A model generated the notes under the pieces. The model searched no databases, was not told the DNA's origin, and saw only the letters and a program-made list of their open reading frames with translations. Shown piece after piece: positions 7,834-16,025 of a stretch of DNA of 64,000 nucleotides. The translations under genes were made by a program, and so were the position numbers. The stretch spans positions 1 to 64,000 of the forward strand of contig JAEZWW010000048.1 in NCBI GenBank assembly GCA_023442945.1, given 5' to 3'. This DNA is from Pseudomonadota bacterium (GTDB taxonomy: Bacteria > Pseudomonadota > Gammaproteobacteria > Burkholderiales > Burkholderiaceae_C). Each line of letters begins with the position of its first letter. Within the stretch, counting starts at the first letter, position 1.

Positions 7834-9015
7834 TCACCACACGCCGCGCGCCATCACTGGCACCACGCTTTCCACGCGGCCGGCGGCGATGCCGTCGCGC
7901 ACCACCACCAAGTGGCTGTGCAGGTTGACGGTGGGGTCGCAGTGGCCGGGGATGAGCCACACGGTTTCGCCCAAGGCGGGCAGGTTGGACAGCGGGCCGC
8001 CCGTGTCCAGCGGGTGCAGCACGCCGTGTTCGTCCCCGCCGCTGGCAAAACGCAGCGGCGGCTGGCCGGGCAGCGCGTGCACTTCGGGCAGGCCGCTGTC
8101 GACGGCATGCGCCTTCAGCCCCGCATCGCACACGGCATGGCCGGCGGACACGCTGATGACCTGGGACTTGACGAACAGCGCCGGCTCAAACTGCGGCTGC
8201 GCCGGGTCGCGCTCGTTGCGCAGGTAGTCGCCGTCCATGAACAAAAAGCTGCCGGGCTGCACCTCGTTCCAGACGCCGCTGGCCGCCTCGTGCGCGAAGG
8301 TGCCGGTGCCCGCACCGGTGACCAGGGGCACCGGCATGTCGGCCGCCTCCAGCAGGCGGCGCACGTCTTCGACCTTGGCGGCCGCGGCGACGATGGCCGC
8401 GTGCCGTTCGGCCACGGTGCGCAGGTGCTGCGCGCCGCCGTGGTAGGCGTGCAGGCCGGCAAAGCGCAGGCTGCTGCGCCCGACCAGGGTGCGCGCCAGG
8501 GTCACCACCTTTTCGTCGGGCGACACGCCGCAGCGGCCCTGGCCGACGTCGATCTCGATGTACACGTCGATCACCGCCTTGGTCAGCTGCATGGCCTGGG
8601 CCAGGCGCTCCACGCCCTCGGCGCTGTCGACCACGATGCCCAGCTGGCCGCCGCGCACGCTCAGCTGGTGCGCCAGCGCGGCGACGCGGCGCAGCTTGTT
8701 CACCGCCAGGATTTCGTTGGTGATCAGGATGTCGTTGATGCCGCCCGCGCCCATGGCCTCGGCCTCGGCCACGGTTTGCACGCAGACGCCGACGGCGCCG
8801 GCCTGCAGTTGCAGCCGGGCGACGGCCGGGCTCTTGTGCATCTTGGCGTGCGGACGCAGGCGCAGGCGGTGCTTGGCGGCAAATTCGACCGCGCGCTGCA
8901 GGTTGCGGTTGGCGGCGTCCAAGTCGACCACCAGCGCGGGCGTGTCGATGGCGTCGACGCCCTGACCCACCAGGGCGCGCAGGTGGTCGGGCAAGGGCTC
9001 AGGTTGTGCTTTCAT
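7834..9015 (-). CDS. DSD1 family PLP-dependent enzyme (D-threonine aldolase / 3-hydroxyaspartate aldolase-like)
   Basis: The fold is an alanine-racemase-type N-terminal barrel plus a D-serine-dehydratase-like C-terminal domain. The PLP lysine is expected in RPHAKMHKSP, and the metal-binding signature near the C-terminus is GHCDPTVN (His-x-Cys-Asp). Family members cleave D-threonine or D-3-hydroxyaspartate to glycine or glyoxylate-type products, or dehydrate D-serine; the substrate here cannot be told. The ATG at 9015 (MKAQPEPLP) gives 393 residues; another ATG at 9027 would add four. Either way the start overlaps the end of the upstream phosphatase gene by 17-29 bases, so the two are co-translated. 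Confidence 0.88.
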   Translation of the reverse strand: MKAQPEPLPDHLRALVGQGVDAIDTPALVVDLDAANRNLQRAVEFAAKHRLRLRPHAKMHKSPAVARLQLQAGAVGVCVQTVAEAEAMGAGGINDILITNEILAVNKLRRVAALAHQLSVRGGQLGIVVDSAEGVERLAQAMQLTKAVIDVYIEIDVGQGRCGVSPDEKVVTLARTLVGRSSLRFAGLHAYHGGAQHLRTVAERHAAIVAAAAKVEDVRRLLEAADMPVPLVTGAGTGTFAHEAASGVWNEVQPGSFLFMDGDYLRNERDPAQPQFEPALFVKSQVISVSAGHAVCDAGLKAHAVDSGLPEVHALPGQPPLRFASGGDEHGVLHPLDTGGPLSNLPALGETVWLIPGHCDPTVNLHSHLVVVRDGIAAGRVESVVPVMARGVW

Positions 9016-9649
9016 CGAGCGACGCATCCTCCAGGTGACTGACGTCGGCCCAGCCGACGAGACTGAGGCCCCCCTCGGGGCTCCACAACAAACGGTTGAC
9101 CGCGGTGTTGGTCAGCTGCCAGGTGCGTGCGTCCTGCAGCCCCAGGCGCGCCGCGGCGCGGTACAGCACGTCCAGCACGCCACCGTGCGTGACGATGGCG
9201 ATCTGTTTATCAACGTTTTCGGCCGCCAGCCTTAGAACAGTCTGCGCGACGCGCTCCTGAAACAGGAGTAACGACTCACCCCCCTCGCCCGGCGGCGCCC
9301 AGTCGGGCACGCGGCGGCGCCATTGCTCGGCGGCTTCCGGGGCGGCTTGGGTGACCTGCTCGAAGGTCTGGCCTTGAAAATCGCCAAAGCAGCGTTCGCG
9401 CAGGCCGGTGTGCAGCCGTAGCGGCGCGCCGGTGGCGTCGGCCAGCGCCTGCGCGGTGTCGCGCGCGCGGCTCAGGTCGCTGCTGTAGACCACGTCCGGC
9501 GCCTCGCGCCCGGCCAGCGCCTGGGCCAGCCGCCCGGCCTGCAGGCGGCCAGTCTCGTTCAGCGGGATGTCCAGATGACCTTGCAGGCGCCCACCCACGT
9601 TCCACGCGGTTTCGCCGTGGCGAATGGCCAGAATGCGGGTGATCTGCAT
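8999..9649 (-). CDS. Histidine phosphatase family protein (phosphoglycerate mutase-like)
   Basis: This 216-residue protein has the catalytic RHGE motif at residues 10-13 (ILAIRHGETAWN), the second-half histidine in VTHGGVLDVL, and the typical LQGHLDIPLNETGRLQA and YSSDLSRARDTAQAL segments. It is a cytoplasmic cofactor-independent-type phosphatase of the GpmB/CobC-like branch; the substrate cannot be fixed. It overlaps the start of the DSD1-type aldolase gene, forming a two-gene operon. Confidence 0.92.
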   Translation of the reverse strand: MQITRILAIRHGETAWNVGGRLQGHLDIPLNETGRLQAGRLAQALAGREAPDVVYSSDLSRARDTAQALADATGAPLRLHTGLRERCFGDFQGQTFEQVTQAAPEAAEQWRRRVPDWAPPGEGGESLLLFQERVAQTVLRLAAENVDKQIAIVTHGGVLDVLYRAAARLGLQDARTWQLTNTAVNRLLWSPEGGLSLVGWADVSHLEDASLDESTT

Positions 9650-9747
9650 GGCGCCATCATGCCATGCGGCCTCGCGAAATCACGGCCTGACCGGCCTTCG
9701 CCAGCCGCCGCCGGTCGGGCGGACAAGCCCGCCGGTCGATACCCGCG

Positions 9748-10503
9748 TCAGTGTCTCGGGGTGACCATCACCGGTGCCCCTGGCGCGGGTGCCGGTGCAG
9801 CGGGCGCGGGTGCGGCCTGGGGCGCCCCGCCGGTGGTCGGCAGGGGCGGCGCGCTGCCCGCCGTAGCGCTGGCCGGGGGCAGCAGCGGCACGCCGACCTG
9901 GCGCACGCTTTGCGCCGGGCTGGGGTAACCCTCCAGTGCGGCGACGAACAAGGCCACCAGCACGTTGTCGGTGTCGTGCCACGGACCGTCGTGGCGCGCG
10001 CGGGTGTCGTAGACGATCTGGCCGGTGCGCAGGTCGCGCATCAGCAGGTTGACCTCGCTCACGTAAGCGGGGATATCCGGGTCACCGATCGGCCAACCCA
10101 TGCCCAGCCCGATGCCGCCGCCGCGCCAACCGCCGCCAAAACCCAGGCCCAGGGACATGCGCGGACCGTAGCCGTAACCCATGGGCCGGCCCCATTCGTC
10201 GCGCCAGTAGGCGTTGACGTAGCCCCCCACCTGCACGCTGAGCTGCGCGCCGGCGTCGTCACGCTGCAGACCGACGCGCGCCAGCGCGGCCTGGGCCATG
10301 GCCTCCAGCTTGGCCGGGTCGGGCTGGCCGGCGACCAGCGGCCCGCGCTCGAAGCGGTAGCGGGCGTTCTGCAGCACGGCAGCGCCAGGCGCCTGCGCGG
10401 CCACGGTGCGCACGCTGGCGTCCACGGTGCGCGGGCCGGTGGCGCAGGCCGTCAAGCCCGCCAGCACGGTCGCCACGCCGATCCATTTCATCCAAAAACC
10501 CAT
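9748..10503 (-). CDS. DUF4136-like lipoprotein
   Basis: The ATG at 10503 is preceded by ggaggttctgac, a strong ribosome site; the same frame is open further upstream, but that part overlaps ttcA. The 251-residue product begins with a short hydrophobic signal and a lipobox LTAC (Cys20), so it should be a lipid-anchored envelope protein. The middle is glycine-rich (LGLGFGGGWRGGGIGLGMG), and VNLLMRDLRTGQIVYDTRA resembles the DUF4136 pattern. The last ~45 residues are a Pro/Ala tail. The function is unknown. Confidence 0.85.
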   Translation of the reverse strand: MGFWMKWIGVATVLAGLTACATGPRTVDASVRTVAAQAPGAAVLQNARYRFERGPLVAGQPDPAKLEAMAQAALARVGLQRDDAGAQLSVQVGGYVNAYWRDEWGRPMGYGYGPRMSLGLGFGGGWRGGGIGLGMGWPIGDPDIPAYVSEVNLLMRDLRTGQIVYDTRARHDGPWHDTDNVLVALFVAALEGYPSPAQSVRQVGVPLLPPASATAGSAPPLPTTGGAPQAAPAPAAPAPAPGAPVMVTPRH

Positions 10504-10613
10504 GTCAGAACCTCCTTGGGCGGTGTTCATGCGACAGCAACAGCCTGCGCGCGCCGGCACCACAGCGGCTGCGCGTGCGTGAAGGCGCTTGGCGCGCGGC
10601 GCTGGCGGCCCCT

Positions 10614-11552
10614 TCAGGCGCTGACCAGGGGCACACCGCCAAACGGCGTGCCCACCGGCTCGGGAAAAGCCTCTTCGTCGAACGCCTTGTCGCCGTTCTC
10701 GTCCGGCGTGCCCGTGGCTTTCAGATGGCGGAAGTCGTGCAGGGTTCCGTCCATCAGGTGCGAGGGCACCACGTTCTGCAGCGCGGTGAACATGTTTTCG
10801 ATGCGGCCGGGGTGCTTCTTCTGCCAGTCGCGCAGCATCTCGCCGATCACCTGGCGCTGCAGGTTCTCCTGGCTGCCGCACAGGTTGCACGGGATGATCG
10901 GGAATTCGCGGTGCTCGGCCCAGCGGATCAGGTCGACCTCTGCCACGTTCGCCAGCGGGCGGATCACCATGAATTCACCGTTGTCGCTGACCAGCTTGGG
11001 CGGCATGCCTTTCAGCTTGCCGCCAAAGAACATGTTCAGGAAAAAGGTCTGCAGCATGTCGTCGCGGTGGTGGCCCAGCGCGATCTTGTTGCACTTCAGC
11101 CGCCGCGCCACGCTGTACAGAATGCCGCGGCGCAGGCGCGAGCACAGGCTGCACGTCGTCTTGCCCTCGGGGATCTTGGCCTTGACGATGCTGTAGGTGT
11201 CCTGCGTCTCGATGTGGTGCTCGATCCCCAGGTTCTGCAGGTAGGCCGGCAGGATCTCGGCCGGAAAGCCAGGCTGCTTCTGGTCCAGGTTGACGGCCAC
11301 CAGCTCAAACGGCACCGGCGCGCGCGCCTGCAGCTTCATCAGGATGTCCAGCAGGCCGTAGCTGTCCTTGCCGCCTGACAGGCAGACCATCACGCGGTCG
11401 CCCGCCTCAATCATGTTGAAGTCGGCGATCGCCTGGCCGACCTGGCGGCACAGGCGTTTTTCCAGCTTCAAGGCCTCGCGTTCGGCCTTGGTGCGGGCAG
11501 AGGGGCCGGCGGCGACGTCAATGTCGTCCAGAACAGAAGGGTGCGCGGTCAT
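10614..11552 (-). CDS. ttcA: tRNA 2-thiocytidine(32) synthetase
   Basis: TtcA thiolates C32 of certain tRNAs using an Fe-S cluster and ATP. The PP-loop SGGKDSYGLLD is at residues 59-69. The cluster/persulfide cysteines are visible in TTCSLCSRLRRG (CxxC) and in PCNLCGSQENLQRQ further on. At 312 residues it matches the family length. The next gene downstream is the DUF4136-like lipoprotein, 110 bases away with its own strong ribosome site. Upstream lie the two IPTL-CTERM genes and folB. Confidence 0.97.
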   Translation of the reverse strand: MTAHPSVLDDIDVAAGPSARTKAEREALKLEKRLCRQVGQAIADFNMIEAGDRVMVCLSGGKDSYGLLDILMKLQARAPVPFELVAVNLDQKQPGFPAEILPAYLQNLGIEHHIETQDTYSIVKAKIPEGKTTCSLCSRLRRGILYSVARRLKCNKIALGHHRDDMLQTFFLNMFFGGKLKGMPPKLVSDNGEFMVIRPLANVAEVDLIRWAEHREFPIIPCNLCGSQENLQRQVIGEMLRDWQKKHPGRIENMFTALQNVVPSHLMDGTLHDFRHLKATGTPDENGDKAFDEEAFPEPVGTPFGGVPLVSA

Positions 11553-11598
11553 CCCCCGATTGTCCTACGGGCCGCCCTGACCTGCCCGCCCACGGGGC

Positions 11599-12117
11599 TT
11601 AGCCGCGCCGTTGGCGCCGGACCCGGCCGATGCCCAGCCACAGCAGCACCCCACCCAGCCCACCCAGCGCCCAGATGTCCAGCGTAGGCACGGGTGTGAC
11701 CACGGCTGGCGGCAAGGTCGAACAGCTGCCGCTGGCGCTGAACGCCAATTGCCGGCGCAAGCCGTTGCCTGCCGGACTCACCACCGTCAAGGTGATGGGG
11801 TTGGCGGTGGGCGGCACGCCGTACGGCAACGTGTTGGTTGGCTCGAATCTCGGTCCTATGATCGGGAGCGCAGGGTTGGTGAAGGTGAACAGCACCACCC
11901 CCGCCCCATCGCGAATTTCCAATGTGTAGGCTTCCGCGCCCGGCGGTGCGCTACCGGTGTTATTGCGGTCCCCCACCCACGTGAAGGCTGGATAGCTCAC
12001 TTGGGTGCAGTCGAAAGTGGGCATGAAGCCGACAATGGTCATCGCGTGGGCACCAACGGCGGCCCCGCCCAGGATCGCCGCCAACGCCCAGCGAGCGGAA
12101 GAGAAATTCGTATTCAT
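11599..12117 (-). CDS. IPTL-CTERM sorting-domain protein (copy A)
   Basis: This 172-residue secreted protein has a Sec signal at residues 1-25 (ending AVGAHA), a small beta-rich middle with one Cys pair (FDCTQ and SGSCSTL), and a C-terminal sorting tripartite: VPTLDIWAL, a hydrophobic helix (GGLGGVLLWLGIG) and a basic end RVRRQRRG. This matches the IPTL-CTERM pattern, which is proposed to be processed by an exosortase of the XrtH type; none is encoded in the window. A frameshifted paralogue lies just upstream (12436-12959). Confidence 0.85.
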   Translation of the reverse strand: MNTNFSSARWALAAILGGAAVGAHAMTIVGFMPTFDCTQVSYPAFTWVGDRNNTGSAPPGAEAYTLEIRDGAGVVLFTFTNPALPIIGPRFEPTNTLPYGVPPTANPITLTVVSPAGNGLRRQLAFSASGSCSTLPPAVVTPVPTLDIWALGGLGGVLLWLGIGRVRRQRRG

Positions 12118-12146
12118 TCAGGACGACTCCAGCAGTGTTGATCGAA

Positions 12147-12172
12147 GATAGTTAAATCAAAAGTTAACTATC
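12147..12172. promoter_or_regulatory. Inverted repeat GATAGTTAA-n8-TTAACTATC
   Basis: A perfect 9-bp dyad lies 30-55 bases upstream of IPTL-CTERM copy A in a locally AT-rich stretch. It has no T-run on the relevant side, so it looks more like an operator or promoter element than a terminator. The minus strand reads TTGATA at its outer edge, a possible -35. No regulator can be named. Confidence 0.4.
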
Positions 12173-12205
12173 AACCTCGATTGTTACACAGCTATGCTTG
12201 TCGTC

Positions 12206-12341
12206 CTACCAGTACCCGGCCTCCATCCGGATCGCCGCCTCGCAGTCGTCAACGATCTCCATCTTGGCGATCTTCACGCGCACGCCCAGCGTGCCGTGCA
12301 GGCCCAGCAGGCGTTCGCACAGCTTTCCAATCAGCGATTCG
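12206..12341 (-). pseudogene. Fossil duplicate of the folB 3' end
   Basis: About 136 bp match the 3' end of the real folB (13071-13206) with roughly a dozen mismatches by eye, including the stop codon; the encoded tail reads VRVKIAKMEIVDDCEAAIRM against VRVKIAKLEIFDDCEVAIRM in folB. It has no start and no upstream part of folB. Its position between the two IPTL-CTERM genes shows that a unit of folB tail plus IPTL gene was duplicated in tandem. Confidence 0.85.
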
Positions 12342-12435
12342 GCAGAGATCCCTGAACGCTTCGGGTCGCTCGAAACTGGGGAAGAAGCGGCTATCCCTCG
12401 GTAGCCTGTGCGGACTCGCCAAGCCCGCGCGGGAC

Positions 12436-12959
12436 TTAGCCGCCCCGCTGGCGGCGCACCCGGGCGGCGCCAAGCAACGCCAGCGCGCCCGCCAGCGCGC
12501 CAAGCGCCCAGGCATCGGCGGTCGGCACGGGGGCGACCACCGCCGGGGGCAGCGCCGAGCAACTGCCGCTGGCGGTGTAGACCTGTTGCTCGGGAAAGCC
12601 ATTGCCAGCCGAACTCACTATGGTGAACGTGATCGGATTGGCGGTCGGCGGCGTGCTGTAAGAAATCGAGCCTGGCGGCTCCGTGTGCTGGCCATCCAGT
12701 AACAACGTGACGTTCCCACCCCCAACACCACGCCTGCGCCATCGCGAATCTCTAATCTGTAGGCTTCCTGACCCAAGCCTGCACTGCCAGTGTTGTTGCG
12801 GTCGGCCTCATATGTGGCAGCAGAAAAGCTCATCGCCGCACAGTCGAATGTCGCGTTGAAGCCTGTAACAGTGAGCGCTTGTGCAGTTCCTGCAGCAACT
12901 ACGCAAGCCAAGGCGGCCAGAGGGCGGCGTGAGAAAACAAGATTCAACGGACGAAACAC
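12436..12959 (-). pseudogene. IPTL-CTERM protein paralogue (copy B), frameshifted
   Basis: The first part (start at 12959) gives a signal peptide (MFRPLNLVFSRRPLAALA, ending GTAQA) and the same opening as copy A (FDCAAMSFSAATYEADRNNT, then RLEIRDGAGVV). The frame then shifts near 12717 in a G-rich stretch (ggggg-t-ggg on the coding strand). The rest continues in the next frame from about 12705 with STPPTANPITFTIVSSAG, SGSCSALPPAVV and the sorting end VPTADAWAL plus basic RVRRQRGG. One missing base restores the gene. It may be a real mutation, a variable tract or a sequencing error. Confidence 0.85.
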
Positions 12960-13070
12960 TGGGGACTGCCTCTATGTGGAATACTCTTACCTGTCACTGC
13001 AATCGAATTTTTTCGCAATACCCATGTCGCATTTCGGCGGGACCGTACCGGCGCCAACAACCGAAATTTC

Positions 13071-14285
13071 CTACCAGCGCCCCGCCTCCATCCGTATCGC
13101 CACCTCGCAGTCGTCAAAGATCTCCAGCTTGGCGATCTTCACGCGCACGCCCAGCACGCCGTGCAGGCCCAGCAGGCGCTCGCACAGCTTGCCGATCAGC
13201 GATTCGAGCAGGTTGACGTGCTCGGCCGTGCATTCGTCGATGATGATCTGGCGCACCTTGCGGTAGTCCAGCACGTGGGTGATGTCGTCGTCGCGCGGGC
13301 GCAGCGGCTGCGGGCCCAGGTTCAGCTCGGCGTCGACCTGGATTGGCTGCGGCGCGGTTTTTTCCTCGTCGAGGATGCCCAGGCTCGCGTCAAAACGCAG
13401 GCCGTTCAGCGTCAGCGTCTGACCGCCCGCGGTGGCTTCCGGGGTGCCGGTCGCTTCCCTTTCGATAGCTGCTTGCGCAGGTGGTTGTAGGGCTTCAGCC
13501 CCCTTCATCATGGAAAAGTCGCGTTCAAAGCGCACCAGGTGCTGGCCGCCGTCGACCAGCAGCGTGGCGCCGGTAAGCGAGCGGTTGCCCAGCGCAAACA
13601 CCACCGTGGCGGCCACGTCTTCGGGCGTGGACGAGCGGCCCAGCGGGCTCAGGCGGTGCAGCTCGGCAAAGCGCTCGTCGCTCAGCAAATGGCTGGTCAG
13701 CGTGAGGCCGGGCGCGACGCCGACCACGCGCACGCGCGGCGCCAGGGCTTGTGCCAGCAGGGTGGTGGCGCTTTGCAGCGCGGCCTTGCTGAGGGTGTAG
13801 CTGAAGAAGTCCGGGTTGGGGTTGAACAGCTTCTGGTCCAGCAGATTGACCACGCAGCCGGTGGCGGGCGGGGCACCCTGCGCGTCCAGGTGCGCGGCCA
13901 GCGCCTGCGCCAGCAGCACGGGCGCGGCGGTGTTGGCGTGCAGGTGCGCGTCGAGCAGGCGGGTGTTGAAGCTGGCGGCGTTGTCGAACTCGAACAGCGC
14001 GGCGCTGTTGACCACGGCATGAACCGGGCCGAGCGCAGCCACCACGCGCGGCAGCAGCGCACGGGCTTGCGCCTCGTCCGCAAGATCGGCATCGAATGCG
14101 GCGCCAGCCGGCCCCAGCTCTGCGCAGGCAGCTACGGTATCCAGAGCATCCTGGCGCGATCGGTGGTAGTGCACGGCGACGCGCCAACCGGCGGCGGCAC
14201 AGGCCAGCGCGATGGCGCGGCCCAGGCGCCGGCCAGCGCCGGTGACGAGCACGGTGCGGGAAAGGGCAGCGGTGTTCAAGGACAA
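13071..14285 (-). CDS. folB: Fused pteridine-reductase-like SDR and dihydroneopterin aldolase (FolB)
   Basis: One open frame encodes two enzymes of pterin metabolism. The N-terminal part (about residues 1-258) is a short-chain dehydrogenase with TGAGRRLG, that is, the TGx3RxG form seen in PTR1/FolM pteridine reductases rather than TGx3GxG, followed by HYHRS and the catalytic YTLSK. The C-terminal part (about residues 295-404, from LTLNGLRFDASLGI) is FolB, which makes 6-hydroxymethyl-dihydropterin for folate. The linker MMKGAEALQPPAQAAIERE is encoded by repeat copy R3. The start is uncertain: TTG at 14285 or 14279 fits best, since the ATG at 14366 would overlap the divergent methyltransferase gene. 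A separate FolB start at the double Met (about 13508) is possible. Confidence 0.82.
   Translation of the reverse strand: MSLNTAALSRTVLVTGAGRRLGRAIALACAAAGWRVAVHYHRSRQDALDTVAACAELGPAGAAFDADLADEAQARALLPRVVAALGPVHAVVNSAALFEFDNAASFNTRLLDAHLHANTAAPVLLAQALAAHLDAQGAPPATGCVVNLLDQKLFNPNPDFFSYTLSKAALQSATTLLAQALAPRVRVVGVAPGLTLTSHLLSDERFAELHRLSPLGRSSTPEDVAATVVFALGNRSLTGATLLVDGGQHLVRFERDFSMMKGAEALQPPAQAAIEREATGTPEATAGGQTLTLNGLRFDASLGILDEEKTAPQPIQVDAELNLGPQPLRPRDDDITHVLDYRKVRQIIIDECTAEHVNLLESLIGKLCERLLGLHGVLGVRVKIAKLEIFDDCEVAIRMEAGRW
13461..13505 (+). repeat. Dispersed repeat copy R3, inside the SDR-FolB gene
   Basis: The core gatagctgcttgcgcagg followed by tgtagggcttcagcc lies exactly between the two enzyme domains. 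Read on the gene strand it is open and encodes EALQPPAQAAIE. Confidence 0.85.
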
Positions 14286-14293
14286 TCGGGGGT

Positions 14294-15526
14294 GTGAAAA
14301 AGACGGAATCCAGTGTAACCAGCGGCCCTGCGGCGAACGGCCTCGCGCAGCCTGCTGACGCGTCAACGCAAGCCGAGCTGACGGCGCACATCGCCGACGC
14401 CATCCGCGCCGCCGGCGGCTGGATCGGCTTTGACCGCTTCATGCACCTGGCGCTGTACGCGCCGGGGCTGGGCTATTACGCGCACGGCTCGCGCAAGTTC
14501 GGCGCGCTGCCGGGCTCGGGCAGCGACTTCGTGACCGCGCCCGAGCTGTCGCCGCTGTTTGGCCGGGCGCTGGCCGCGCAGGTGGCCGAAAGCCTGCGCG
14601 CCACCGGCACCGACGCGGTGTGGGAATTCGGCGCCGGCAGCGGCGCGCTGGCCGAGCAGCTGATCACCGGCCTGGCCGCGCTGGGCCAGCCGCTGGCGCG
14701 CTACACCATCGTTGACGTGTCCGGCAGCCTGCGCGCGCGCCAGCAGGAACGGCTGGCGCCGCTGCGCGCCGCGCACCCGGGCTTGCAGATCGACTGGGCC
14801 GATCGCCTGCCCGACGCGCTGCGCGGCGTCGTCGTCGGCAACGAAGTGCTGGACGCCATGCCGGTGCAACTGCTGGCGCGTGTGGACGGACAATGGCTGG
14901 AGCGCGGCGTGGCGCTTTCTGAGGCTTTTGAGGCTGCCGCCCTACAGCCACCTGCACGGCCAGCTTCTGATTCGATAGCGCCCTTCGTCTGGGCCGACCG
15001 CCCGACCGACCTGCGCCCGCCCTTCGAGGTGGAAGGCGAGCACGACTTCCTCACCGAGATCCACCCGCAGGCGCGCGCCTTCGTCACCACCCTGGCCGAG
15101 GCGCTGGTGCGCGGCGGCGCGGGCGCGGCCTTCTTCATCGACTACGGCTTTCCCGAGGCCGAGTACTACCACCCGCAGCGCCACATGGGCACCCTGGTCT
15201 GCCACCGCGCGCACCAGGTCGACGACGACCCGCTGAGTGCCGTGGGCGCCAAGGACATCACCGCGCACGTCAACTTCACCGACGTGGCGCTGGCCGCGCA
15301 AGACGCGGGGCTGGAGGTGCTGGGCTACACCAGCCAGGCGCGCTTTTTGCTGAACTGCGGCATCGCAGAGGCCATGGAAGCGGCCGACCTGCCGACCCGC
15401 GCCAACGCCATGAAGCTGTTGACCGAGCACGAGATGGGCGAGCTGTTCAAGGTGATCGGCTTCGGCACGCCGGGGCAGCCGGCGGCGCTGGGCTTCAGCG
15501 CGGGCGACCGGATCGGCAAGCTGTGA
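14294..15526 (+). CDS. MidA/NDUFAF7-type SAM-dependent methyltransferase (COG1565)
   Basis: This 410-residue cytoplasmic protein starts with GTG at 14294. The family pattern is clear: IGFDRFMHLALYAPGLGYYA, FVTAPELSPLFGRALAAQV, the SAM loop WEFGAGSGALAEQL, GNEVLDAMPVQL, and FFIDYGFPEAEYYHPQRHMG. The mitochondrial relative NDUFAF7 methylates an arginine of complex I; the bacterial substrate is not known. Residues ~211-229 (FEAAALQPPARPASDSIAP) are encoded by an embedded repeat copy (R4), which helps explain a length above the family norm. It is divergent from the SDR-folB gene with almost no spacer. Confidence 0.9.
   Translation: MKKTESSVTSGPAANGLAQPADASTQAELTAHIADAIRAAGGWIGFDRFMHLALYAPGLGYYAHGSRKFGALPGSGSDFVTAPELSPLFGRALAAQVAESLRATGTDAVWEFGAGSGALAEQLITGLAALGQPLARYTIVDVSGSLRARQQERLAPLRAAHPGLQIDWADRLPDALRGVVVGNEVLDAMPVQLLARVDGQWLERGVALSEAFEAAALQPPARPASDSIAPFVWADRPTDLRPPFEVEGEHDFLTEIHPQARAFVTTLAEALVRGGAGAAFFIDYGFPEAEYYHPQRHMGTLVCHRAHQVDDDPLSAVGAKDITAHVNFTDVALAAQDAGLEVLGYTSQARFLLNCGIAEAMEAADLPTRANAMKLLTEHEMGELFKVIGFGTPGQPAALGFSAGDRIGKL
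14925..14982 (-). repeat. Dispersed repeat copy R4, inside the methyltransferase gene
   Basis: The sequence reads gccctacagccacctgcacgg, then ccagcttctgattcgatagc. It is in frame with the gene and adds about 19 residues between two conserved methyltransferase blocks. Confidence 0.85.
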
Positions 15527-15533
15527 AGCACCG

Positions 15534-15600
15534 GAATTTCATGCCCAATCGGCCGTTCGCCCTAGTGCCAATTGCGCAGGCAGCTATCAAAACCAAAGCA
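15534..15600 (-). repeat. Dispersed repeat copy R5
   Basis: The sequence attgcgcaggcagctatcaa preceded by ttcgccctag lies just after the 3' end of the methyltransferase gene. Confidence 0.8.
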
Positions 15601-15722
15601 TCTCTGTGCCGCGTCGCGCCTTCGTTCCGAGGCAGCCACGCCCATGGTCGGCGCAAGTCCGGCCACGGCGCGTCCTGCCGAAGTCGCGGCGCGTGCCGGG
15701 GGGCTTGCGCTGAGGGCCACCC

Positions 15723-15917
15723 ATGATCCGCTGGGTCATCGTCATCTTCCTGGCGCTGATGCTGATCAGCTGGTTCACGCCCTTTCTGAACAAGCTCGGC
15801 TTCGGCCGGTTGCCTGGCGACTTCCGCTTCAAGCTGTTCGGGCGCGAATGGTTCATTCCGCTGACCACCACGCTGCTGCTGAGCGCGGCGGCCAGCCTGA
15901 TCGCCAAGCTGCTCTGA
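15723..15917 (+). CDS. DUF2905 family small membrane protein
   Basis: The 64-residue product has two hydrophobic segments (about residues 3-18 and 48-63) flanking a conserved middle GFGRLPGDFRFKLFGREWFIPL, which is the DUF2905 signature (the G-x-LPGD stretch). It is an inner-membrane protein of unknown function. The gene stands 196 bases after the methyltransferase stop, with repeat R5 in between. Confidence 0.85.
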   Translation: MIRWVIVIFLALMLISWFTPFLNKLGFGRLPGDFRFKLFGREWFIPLTTTLLLSAAASLIAKLL

Positions 15918-16025
15918 CGCGGTGGGCGCGGCGCCCTTTCGTCGGCCAGCTCGTGGTTTGTGCGCGGCATCGCGCCTCGCGGGACGATCTCGGCAGTGCA
16001 GGCGCGCCCGGCGGGCCGCGCCAGG

